The notes under the pieces: generated by a model
What the model saw: only the letters and a program-made list of their open reading frames with translations
The model's database searches: none
What the model was told of the DNA's origin: nothing
Shown here: piece by piece, positions 1 to 9,937 of the stretch
How the letters are laid out: each line of letters starts with the position of its first letter
Numbering within the stretch: position 1 is the stretch's first letter
From: Polychytrium aggregatum
Taxonomy: Eukaryota > Chytridiomycota > Chytridiomycetes > Polychytriales
Direction: 5' to 3'
Assembly: GCF_025602895.1 (NCBI RefSeq)
Contig: NW_026516246.1
Span: 186,001-250,000 of the forward strand
DNA: 64,000 nt
Translations under genes and position numbers: made by a program

Positions 1-108
1 TGCCCGGAGTTTCCCAGGGAGGTCGTCGATGAACACGCTGAACATCAGCGGGCTCAGGACCGATCCTTGAATCAGTCCCTTTGACAGATTCGCTCTGGGT
101 TGTCACGT
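1..108 (-). mobile_element. Truncated reverse transcriptase fragment (non-LTR type), cut by window edge
   Basis: Read on the minus strand, about 78 to 1 translates as GLIQGSVLSPLMFSVFIDDL followed by PGKLRA. This is the reverse-transcriptase block with the QGSVLSP motif followed by F..FI.DL. The frame is closed upstream by a stop near 111, so only a scrap of about 35 codons is visible and the catalytic YxDD block would lie outside the window. The motif is typical of non-LTR retrotransposons. The fragment lies 170 bp upstream of the NLR1 start codon. Confidence 0.75.
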
Positions 109-280
109 TCTCGATTCCGAACGGGGACGGTGCTTGGTCGCCCACTTGGCACGCGCTTTCCGCTTGGCCCAATGTTCGGTGCCTCTCCCTCGTCTCCATC
201 TGTCAACCTCCAGCCCATCCAGCTTTCCATCGATTCTTTCATCGATCCGTCCGCACATCCCATCCAGCAGCCAGCGTGCC

Positions 281-3200
281 ATGTCTGCAGCCACAGGTGA
301 GCCTCTGTTGATGATGCATCACCGATGGCAGGTGACGGCAATGTCTGCTGCTGACCCTTGTGCCAGACTTTGATGCCTTCCTGGACAAGCACGATCTCGC
401 CAGGAACAAGACCCTCCTGGTCGACAACGAGATCGACAGCACCGACCTGGTGGGTTGCTTGGCTCGGTCGCCGATGGCATGATGCACTCGATGGTTGGCG
501 ATGTCCGTGCTGGCGATGGAATGTCGCCGACACTGCGGCCGTCGATGCCCCTGGCCATCTAGACATTGTTGCTGAACAACGGCTGCCTGTCCAGGTCCTC
601 TCTCTGACCGAGCCAGAGATGAAGCAGATCGGGCTCAAGCTCGGCGCCATCAAGAAGATCCAGCGAGCCCAGCGCCAGAACACCGAGTCGCCTGTTGTCG
701 TCCACAAGAGCGAGCCACCGCCATCCAAGACACCCGATGGCAGCGAGAGCGCTGTTCTCCCTGTGGTCCGATACAGACCGCCTCCGCTGACGAGGGGATG
801 GAAGTGCCAGCTGGGCAACAGGGACCACGAGGTGTTCATCAGGTGCGGCGATGCCTGTGGTGCAGTGTGGGGTGTCTGCACTCCAGCCGGTTGATCATCA
901 ATCCATGTCCATGTCTGCACTGGCAACATCGACATCCAGAGTGCCCACTGACCATCGCCTCTTTGCCCAGCTATCGAGTCTTCAGCGACGAGATGCCCGC
1001 AATCAAGCTCTACGCCGCCCTCAAGTCGTCCAGCCAATACGACAAGAACCTGTGTCCGTACCTCGACCAGCTGTGTCTCGTCGATGCCATGAACTGGGAG
1101 ACGGGCTTCATCAACGGCCTGGTCAACTCGCAGGTCATTGTGCTGGTTCTGTCGGAGCGGGGACTGAGCCGCACCCGCGAGGCACACCTCAAGCCAGACA
1201 ACCAGTTCCTGGAGGTGAGCAAGCGAGCGGTTGGCCGAGCATCCATGTCGATGCACTTGCACTCAATAGTCCCCACACTCACACTCACACTTACACTCAC
1301 ACTCACACTCACACTCACACTCACACTCACACTCAGGTCCAGCATGCCCTGCGTCGGATGCGAGAGTCGGCCACCACCGGCCGCCCGGTGACCGTCCAGC
1401 CCGTCTACATGTGGTCGACCCGCATCATCAACAACCAGACCTATGCTTCCAAGTACTTCCCCAACCCCGACGACTTTCCCGACGAGCCGCCCTGCCACGA
1501 TCTGAGTCCCCTCGTCGACGGCAAGCCCGTATCGATCCGCCAGACCATCCGAGATGTCCTGGCTCTCCAGCAGTTCAATGCAGCCGATGGGACGGCGGTG
1601 ATGAGGTGGGTGGCTGCTGTCATCCCATCGATGGCAAGCCATTTCTGCTGCATTGCTGTCATGCTTGGTCGCAACATCCTGCACGCCATGCACACCATCC
1701 ATGTCATGCACACCATCAATGCCATGTGCACCATGCTGCATCAGACTCCTCTCACAACACCACACGACACCATACACATCGCCTCACCTTGCTGCACATC
1801 CATCTGACCACATCCAACTGACCCCATTCCCTTTCGCACTCGTCCATCCCCCGCCACCACACAGGCTCTCTCCGTACATCCGAGTGCTTGTGGCCAAGAC
1901 CGAGAGGGCCATCGCCGAGGGCATCCTCTACCACCAGAGCCGACCCATCGTCCTCGCTGCCGACGAAGACTCGCAGCTCCGCGTCCTGCTCGATCCCATC
2001 GACTTTGACCCAGACAGGAAGGCGCTCGAGGATCTGTATGTCGAGGGCACCCGCCAGTGGCTGTTTGACCACGTCACTGCCTGGGTCGACGACGACGACA
2101 ACGCCGACCTGGTCCTGTGGGTCAATGCCGTCGCCGGTGTCGGCAAGTCCGTCGCTGCCGCCCAGATCGCCAACATCCTGCTTGGTCGGGACCAGCTGGC
2201 GACATCGCTGTTCCTCAAGTACAACGACACCCGCAAGAACAACCCCCGCATCCTGCTGACCACGATCGCATATGGACTGTGTCGCTGGTACGCACCGATC
2301 GGCCGTCGGCTCCTCGACGCTGGCCACACCAAGGACGACCTCGACAAGATGAGCATCCCGGACCTGTTCAAGGCCGTGATTGAGGATCCACTCGAGGCAC
2401 TTGGCCAGTACCGGCCCAAGGGAGCCGTCGTGGTGATGGTCGATGGACTGGACGAGTGCCATCCGCGCGACGAGATCCTGTCGCTCCTGGCCTGGCGACT
2501 CACGCAGCTGAAGGACGAGTCCCGGATCAAGCTGCTGCTGACGTCCCGCCCCGAGGCCGACATCAAGGCTGCCTTCCGAGGAGTGCCGACCACGACGATC
2601 GAGCCGTCGAGCGAGGACAACATCCGCGACCTCCGGGTGTTCATCGACCATCGTCTCAGGGACCATCCCAGCCTCAGCGAGTCGGACCGCACCCAGGCGA
2701 TCTCGGTGCTGCTGGACCAGTCCAAGACATTCGTGTGGATCAACCTGATCCTCAACACCGTCGAGCACGAGCTGGAGACTCCCGAGCCTGGATCGACGCC
2801 GTGCGAGGAGAGCGACGCAGCACACGAGCCACGGACACTGACCCTCGAGATGATCCGAGAAATCAACGACTCGTCGGTGGATCTCAAGGGACTGTACCAC
2901 AAGACATTTGCCAAGATCCACTCGCAGTCGAGCCACCCGGCCGAGCTGGTCACGGTGGTGTCGGCGATCGCCACGGCCCAGTCGATCCTGACCCCGCAGA
3001 TCATTGCCGATGTGTTTGGACTCGAGATCGGCGTCGTTCGCGAGTGTCTCAAGAGCCTCAGCCTGGTCCTCGATCCTGGCGCCAATGGACTGGGTCCCCG
3101 AGGCAGCCAGTCCACCAACACCGAAGTCAAGTTCAACCACAAGTCGGTGGCGGACTATCTCCTCGGCGACGCATCGGCTGGCCATCCGTGGCATGTGTCG

Positions 3201-5369
3201 GACTCGTTCCACACGGTGTTTGCCCAGGGATGTCTCGGAGTGATCCTCTCCCACGAGCCAGTGATCAACATCTGCGAGATCTTCGACTTTCACGACAAGA
3301 TCCCAGACCTCGAGGACAGGGTCGCAGCCAAGATCACACCGTCGCTGCGATACAGCGTCGCCCACTGGATCACACACTTTGTGTGGTGTGTGGAAGGAGT
3401 GGCCGAGTCGAGTCCGGTGTGGCAGTCGGCCGAGATGGTCGATGTGGCAGCGGTGCTCACTCGGTTCGTCAAGACGCATGTGTTCTTCTGGCTCGAGTGT
3501 GGATCGCTCACACATGTGGTCAAGCCGATCATCGAGCAACTGGCTGTGCTGCGAGGAGTGACCAACATGGCACCCAGCACCATCGTCGACGACACCACGA
3601 AGGAACTGGTCAAGGACACGTATCGATTCATCCGCGAGTTTGCCGATCCGATCATCAAGAGTGCACCACAGGTGTACAACTCGGGGTATGCATTCACACC
3701 GAAGGAGACGGCGATCTACAAGGCCTATGCCACCCAACTCGAGGACAAGATCCCGTTCCTGGTCACGGCTGGTCCAGCACCCACCTGGGATCCGTGTGTG
3801 ATGACGCTTGCCGATCACAAGAACCGGGTGAACGCCGTGGCGATCTCACCCGATGGCAAGTGGATTGCCTCTGGCTCTGGCAACCACAACAAAATCGACG
3901 ACACTGTCATGGTGTGGGATTCCTCAACTGGACGACTGAAGCATACACTCAAGGGACATGCAGGCGATGTGCTTTGCTTGGCCGTGTCTCCTGACGGCAG
4001 GTGGATTGCCTCTGGTTCATGGGACAACACTATCAAGCTGTGGGATGTCACCACTGGTCAAGAGCATCAGACCCTCGAGGGCCATACAGGCGGGGTGGTG
4101 TCTCTCGCTATCTCGACTGACGGCCTGTCAATCGTCTCGGGCTCTGCGGATAAGACCATCGGGGTGTGGGGCATCCCAACCAGCCAAGTTAGGCTCTCGA
4201 TTGGAGGACACGATAGTACCGTGAATTCTGTGGCCATCTCACCCAATGGCAGCTGGATCATCTCAGGTTCCTTCGATATGTCCATCAAGATATGGGATGC
4301 TGTCACTGGCGAAATGAAGCAGAGTCTCGAGGGACACACGGACTGGGTAAATTCAGTCGCAATCTCGCCCGATGACAAGTGGATTGTCTCTGGCTCCAGT
4401 GATAAGACCATCAAGATTTGGGATGCCGTCACTAGCGAAGTGAAACACACCCTCCGAGGACATTCAAAGTCTGTGTCTTCCGTTGCGATCTCGCCCGATG
4501 GCAAGTCGATTGTCTCTGGCTCGTACGACAGCACTGTCAGAGAATGGGATATGTTCACCGGTGAACTACGGCATGTTTTCAAGGGTCACACCGAAGCTGT
4601 GGCTTCCGTGGCCATCTCTCCGGACGGCAAATTGATCCTGTCTGGCTCTGGCGATACAACCGTTCGAATCTGGGACAACAATGTCGAGGAGCTCATTCTC
4701 CCGAATGATGGACACAGCGGCTGGGTATGCTCAGTTTCCATATCATCTGATGGAAAGTTGATTGCCTCTGGTTCCTATGACAATTCCGTCAAGATATGGG
4801 ATGTCAGCACCAGCAAGTTGTATTTTACCCTCAAGGGACACCGAGATTGGGTGAGCTCTGTGACTTTCTCACCGAGCGACGATACGATCGCGTCTGGTTC
4901 ATACGATGGGACCGTCAAGTTGTGGGATGTCGCCACGGGCCAGCTGATGCAGACCCTCGAAGGACACCAAAACTCCGTCACTTCCGTTTCTTTCCTATCA
5001 GCCGGCGACTCTCTCATGTCTTATGATTTCGATGGAGTCGAAATCATATGGTGTCGCCTCAACGGCAGATTCACTCGGTCGTTTGACCATATCGAAGCGA
5101 AGGAAGCTACTCGTCACGAATCCAGCTCGCTTCAATGGAATCGACTGGGCGAAATCACCTTCGACCTTTACGGCAATGAAATTTCCGATTCCGCTCCGAG
5201 ATGGATCCGCTTCGGATCTCATTCCGTCCAAATTCCTTACGCCTTGTTCGGCGGCTGGCAAGGACATGATGACACCGCCACTGGCACCCTCATTCTTTTC
5301 AGCAAAGCTCCTCCGTGTCATCCAGTCATTATCGCAGCAAGTATTTGTCAAATTCCGAGCTCGCAATAG
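281..5369 (+). CDS. NLR1: SAM-TIR-NACHT-WD40 receptor-like protein
   Basis: Exons 281-296, 367-449, 595-842, 971-1214, 1337-1605 and 1865-5369 join to 1454 aa, with every intron GT..AG and all phases closing. Residues about 6-60 form a short SAM domain (NEIDSTDLVLSLTEPEMKQI). TIR follows at about 110-255; splicing creates HEVFISYR, and a conserved Glu lies in DNQFLEVQHAL. NACHT has Walker A AGVGKS near residue 382 and Walker B VVVMVDGLDEC near 480. Ten WD40 repeats run from about residue 930 to 1370, each with an SGS..D.T..IWD-like blade end. In known families TIR cleaves NAD or signals, NACHT oligomerises with ATP and WD40 senses ligand; an immune or allorecognition role is inferred. The start ATG is chosen because ATG TCT GCA GCC ACA G joins in frame to the SAM exon. 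The WD40 part uses more A/T-ending codons than the NACHT part. NLR2 is a paralogue. Confidence 0.88.
1270..1335 (+). repeat. (ACTCAC)n hexanucleotide microsatellite in NLR1 intron
   Basis: About ten copies of a CACACT/ACTCAC hexamer fill the second half of the intron between the two TIR exons. They end in the 3' splice AG at 1336, so the repeat itself supplies the acceptor context. Reading through the intron gives artificial Thr-His or Thr-Leu runs. Confidence 0.9.
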
Positions 5370-5943
5370 TATCGATTGATACTCATGTCGCTATAGCCAA
5401 TCTCCTGCGCCCTAGGGTGTGCCTAGTCCTCTGCATTCCATCAACTCTCTCGGGTATATGCCTTCCGGTTCAAAGCACTTTGCCGTTAACGCTCGGCACA
5501 AAGCATTGAGGTTGATCTGAGGGCGGCCAACAAACGGCGAGTGGAGAGCATGGTCTTGAATACACCCTTTCAGTCCTCTAGGGCGACGATGGACTGGCAT
5601 TGATGTTGTGACACTGGAGTATGGCGCATGCACTCGGTGTCTGGTTTCAAACTGGTGCCCTGTCGGTTGGACTGATTGTGGCGCAGGCTGGGCTGTGGCG
5701 CGAAGCCAATGGCGCTCACATGACCGAGGAATCCAACCCCGCCACCCATGCCCAACCCAAAATCCAACACCACCGAGGCCGCCTCCTTGCAAGGCTCGTT
5801 CGCCCACATCAGCACCAACACCCGCATCGTCGAGCGCGAGCGACTATTTTCCCATCGCTGGCCGCTGCTTGTGTGCGCTGTCCAGTCCTTCGCCCTCCTG
5901 ACCAAACGTGCCCTCGACAAACGGACCTGTTCTCGTTGCGACA
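5370..5943. other. Intergenic, NLR1 to UBA3
   Basis: No gene is recognised in these 574 bp. The minus strand has a short ORF without family resemblance. A 24-bp stretch at 5542-5565 recurs in inverted orientation with two mismatches at 57090-57113, suggesting a shared relic of a dispersed element. Confidence 0.5.
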
Positions 5944-8590
5944 ATGAGCCAAGAAGACTGGAATGGGTCCGTTGTGCGGCTCTGCGTCGCAATCGTCTCT
6001 GTGCTGCTGGTGTTGCATGCGCTGCCTTTGTTGCGCTGTACCATGTCTCCTACGATATATCGACACACTGACACAGATTCAACCTTTTTCATCGCTCGCT
6101 TGTTTCAGTCGCTGGGACGACATTGATATGTTCCTCGATCGCTCGGGACCATTTGCCCAGGAGCAGTTCGAGGCTGGAGATGAGGTAAGCGTTTATCTGA
6201 AAGCTCCCTCCCGCTGCTCTGTCCGCTGTTTATCCCGAAGTTCCCATTAATGTTGCTTGCGATAGAGGCTTGTCATTGCAGATGCGATCTTGATGGCCCA
6301 GCCATCTCCATTCGCCACCCCCTTGCCTTCGCCCCCCCCCCTCTTACATATCGGACGCCTCCTTGCATGTCTGACATCATTTTCTACTTTGTTCTATTTC
6401 TTGATCGCTGCGTCTCCTGACCCTCCACTGCATGTCTTTCAGGTGAAATCCTTCCTCCACGACGACTGCAAGATCCTTGTCATCGGGGCCGGCGGCCTTG
6501 GCTGCGAGCTGCTCAAAGACCTGGCCCTGAGCGGGTTCAAGGATATCCATGTCATCGACATGGACACCATCGACATTTCCAACCTCAATCGCCAGTTTTT
6601 GTTCCGGTACGGCTATACCTCCCACCCAGCACCGGGTGTACAGAGGGCAACTCGGCAATCGAGAGTTACCGCATTGTCGCAAGCCGCAAATCCTTGTGGC
6701 TATCCTGTGCTGCCTCGGCGATCGATGCGCAGGACAGAGATGTCTCGCTGTGTGGATCTCCTAACTGCGACTTTTGTGCTGACGTGTGGCTTTCGACTAC
6801 AGGCAAGCTGATGTCGGCAAGCCCAAGGCCGAAGTCGCCGCCAAGTTTGTGATGGAGCGAGTCCCTGGCTGTATTGTTACCCCGTACGTTGCTCCAGCTG
6901 CTTGTGTTCTGGGTCGCCCTATGATCCGACTTGAGTTCCTCTCGCCGCACTTTGTCGACATCGCAGCATCAAATTCCGGCATATGATAAACCGTATTGCC
7001 TATATCCCTAGTTACTTTGGCAAGATCCAGGACAAGGACGAGGAGTATTACTCGCAGTTTTCCATCATCATCTGCGGCCTGGACTCGGTAGAGGCTCGTC
7101 GATGGATCAATGCCACCGTTGTCAATATGTACGATCCGGAGCGTCCAGAGACCTTGAAGCCCATCGTCGACGGTGGCACCGAGGGTTGGTTTCTTGCCTG
7201 CTCGGGGTCTTGATCGTCAAGGCCGACACCATCGACCTGGCTCGCTCCAGATCGATCATGCCGGCCGATGTCGACGCTCCTGCTTGCCCCTCAATTACTT
7301 ATTGATACCCGCATCGCTTCTCGGGACTGCAGGTTTCAAAGGACAGGCCCGTGTCATCCTCCCTCGAATCACCGCCTGCTACGAGTGTTCGCTGGATATG
7401 CAAACCAAGCCCACAACCTTCCCGATGTGCACCATCGCGAATGCTCCGCGACTCCCTGAGCACTGCATCGAATGGGCCTCGATCATCCAATGGCCCAACC
7501 ATTTCCCAGGTCAGTTAGCGCTCAGATATCAAGACCAGAAGGTTGCCTGAGGCGGTCTGATGATCGTCCCGATTTGCAAATCAGCTGCATCCCCACCCCG
7601 CAGACTGGATCCCGCGCCCCGCCAAACATGATGGGTCTTCGGTCTGCCCGACACCAGCACACAACCTAGCCTCTGAGATCCTGTTGCCCAACTGAATTTG
7701 GCGACTCGATATCCTTTGCCCAATTGCATCAGGCCAAAAGGTTGACGGCGATAGCCCGGAGCACATCAAGTGGCTTTTTGATATGGCGACCGACCGTGCA
7801 AAGCAGTTTGGCATCACCGGTGTTACGTACTCGCTGACCCAAGGAGTTGTCAAGAACATCATTCCCGCAATCGCCTCAACCAACGCCATCGTCGCAGGTA
7901 GCTATCCTCTCGCATGCACCTGATTTGTGATCGCCCCCGTGTGACTCATGACTGTCGCCCTCCATCCTCCGCCTCGGCTTTCTCAGCGGCCTGTGCCAAT
8001 GAGGCTTTCAAGCTTGCCACCAACTGCGTCGGAAATCTCGACAACTACATGCTCTATGTTGGCGACCAGGGCATCTATACATATACATTTGAGCTCCAGC
8101 GCAAGGAGGAGTGCCCCGTCTGCGGCTCGGCCACGATGGTCATCCACGACCAAGACAGGACTGCCACGCTGCAAGAGTTTATCGATTCGCTCACCGAGAT
8201 CAGCTCAGTGTAGGTTCATGACTGGGCGGCAGCAGAGAGCAAAGCATGAGACTCTGAGCACAGGGCCCCGGCACTCGCTGTGACACTTGCTGTGGCATGA
8301 GATGGGAGGTGGGAGGTGGGGCGATGCGATACCCCGACAATCCTTCGCTGCCATATTCTCTGACCTTGCCGGTACTTCCTTTCTTCTCGTTCAGCCAACT
8401 GAAAAAACCGTCGCTCCGAACAAGCTCAAAGTCGCTGTTTATGCAGTCACCTCCCGCCCTTCGGGAAGCCACCTTGGGCAACCTCGACAAGATTTTGGCG
8501 GAGCTGCTGTTGGATGGCGATGTGATCTACGTGACAGATACGGCCCTGCCCATCAGTTTGCAGATCACAGTCTACTTTAAGAACGAGTAA
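5944..8590 (+). CDS. UBA3: NEDD8-activating enzyme E1 catalytic subunit (UBA3)
   Basis: Nine exons (5944-5966, 6109-6184, 6443-6606, 6803-6883, 7012-7184, 7333-7509, 7733-7897, 7987-8209, 8395-8590) join to 425 aa, close to the usual length for the family. The start [19 protein letters not shown] matches UBA3 N-termini. The adenylation Rossmann motif [20 protein letters not shown] sits near residue 40. The thioester Cys lies in [20 protein letters not shown] zinc-binding CPVC pair lies near residue 345, and the ubiquitin-fold domain forms the last exons. The enzyme adenylates NEDD8 and passes it, with its APP-BP1 (Ula1) partner, to Ubc12 for cullin activation. The first intron donor GTCCGT is non-consensus but is required to restore the conserved GRW. 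Confidence 0.95.
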
Positions 8591-8884
8591 ACGTGCCTCC
8601 GCAACGCCAACTCGTGCCAAGGCGTCCGGTGAGATCCTTACAGTCTGGGAAACCTGAGCAGACAGTGGAAAGCTCTGGGTGAAAATAAACTACTGGATGG
8701 ATGAGCACCGAAGCAGCAACACGGACACCAGAGTCCGCAGACATAACCGCCCAGTGCAGTTGACGGTGGGTATTGCAGAATGGGTCCGTTTTATATTTTC
8801 AGGGCTGCGTGGCCATATTCCAGAATAGATATTCAGGGAGGGGGGGCCTCAACCCAGAGAGAGTCGAGGGGCGTGCAGGGTGCT

Positions 8885-9393
8885 CTATTGGCATACAAGC
8901 GGGTTGCTGCCGCTCTGGAAACACTGCAGTCCCACACCGCAGCTAAAGGGCGCAACAAAGACAGGACAGCCGTTGATGTCTTGGTTGCAGAGGTAGAACT
9001 GGTTGGGATTTGCGGGATCGCAGATGAGCAGTCCAATGGCAGAGCAGGCAGCCCCCGTCGAGGGTGCATTGTCGGAAACAGGACCGGGGCAGGTCGTAGA
9101 ACCGCTGCTGGCTGAACTTCCAACGTTCGTGGGTGCAGCAGCAGACTGGAATGTCACCGATGGAGTGGCAGACACAAAGGGCTGCACCCATGGGGAGGTG
9201 ATAGGCTCGGGTTCGGCCTCAGAGTCGGCAAGCTGCTCCATCACCTGGAAGTACATCGTGTTGATGGTGCAGCTGCCAGTGGTTGTCACCAAGGAGATTT
9301 GATATTCGTAGGTGCCGCTGGACACAAACGGCACGACGACTTGGACGCTGTATGCCTGATCTTGGGTTGCCGCAGTGTTACACTTTATTCAGA
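8885..9393 (-). pseudogene. 5'-truncated secreted Cys-rich protein, CBM19-like tail
   Basis: An open frame of about 165 codons ends at 8885. Its C-terminus is rich in Cys (CSAIGLLICDP, FYLCNQDINGCP, FSCGVGLQC, LVCQ). The spacing resembles a chitin-binding CBM19-type module, preceded by a Ser/Ala/Thr-rich linker. There is no start codon or signal peptide: the frame meets a stop at about 9393, exactly where the 282-bp inverted-repeat element begins. Either the element truncated the gene, or the first exon lies beyond an intron that holds the element (a possible acceptor precedes GCATACAGC). The CBM assignment is tentative. Confidence 0.45.
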
Positions 9394-9675
9394 AAAAAAC
9401 GGGACAATATAGCCGTTTCCATGAACATGTAGTATGTGCTGTGCTTGCGTCAAGCAAAGCCACAAGAAATAAAACAGATCACTTTGGCAGCCTCCGAGTG
9501 AACACCACCGGTCGCTCTCCGGTCTCCACAATCGACTTGCACACTGTGATCATGTTGCGCGCCGCATTGACGTCGCGATTCCACACTGTCCGGCGAATGG
9601 TCATGGCCAGCGCGCGATAACATTGGGTAACAAAATATTCGATGAATGGTCAAAAACCCGGGTGTCCCGTTTTTT
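9394..9675 (-). mobile_element. 282-bp inverted-repeat element carrying a Fanzor/TnpB-like C-terminal remnant
   Basis: The ends are perfect 13-bp inverted repeats: AAAAAACGGGACA at 9394-9406 and TGTCCCGTTTTTT at 9663-9675. Inside, the minus strand at 9649-9479 is open for 56 codons. It contains RALAMTIRRTVWNRDVNAAR and then NMITVCKSIVETGERPVVF, ending RRLPK and a stop. The WNRDVNAARN block is the hallmark RuvC-III motif of TnpB and its eukaryotic Fanzor relatives. Only the tail survives, so it is a non-autonomous derivative or fossil. I see no clear target-site duplication. It abuts the truncated Cys-rich gene. Confidence 0.7.
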
Positions 9676-9937
9676 ATTGGATTGCCTGTATACGGCACAA
9701 TGGCGGCCGCCCCAGGGCCAGTGCCGGATCCCCAAAGCTTCGGCCAGGGCACACCCATGGCTCCCAACAACGAACAAGCAAGTTCCGACGAGGGCCAGGG
9801 TGAATGGTTGGGCATGGGGGCTTGTTCAGAACGAAACGGGCAGCCTCCGCTCGTTTCTGCTTTCCTCGGATCTCTGCGCCTGCTCATCTGCCCACCAGCC
9901 CTCCCTCTTCCGCCCTCTTCGCCAACGCAGTCCCGCC

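Noticed and set aside
1752-3818. 688-codon ORF antisense to the NACHT region of NLR1 (and 404- and 512-codon ORFs in other frames)
   Set aside because: Shadows of the NACHT exon. The sense frame has Walker A and Walker B and the splice chain; the others have no recognisable domain.
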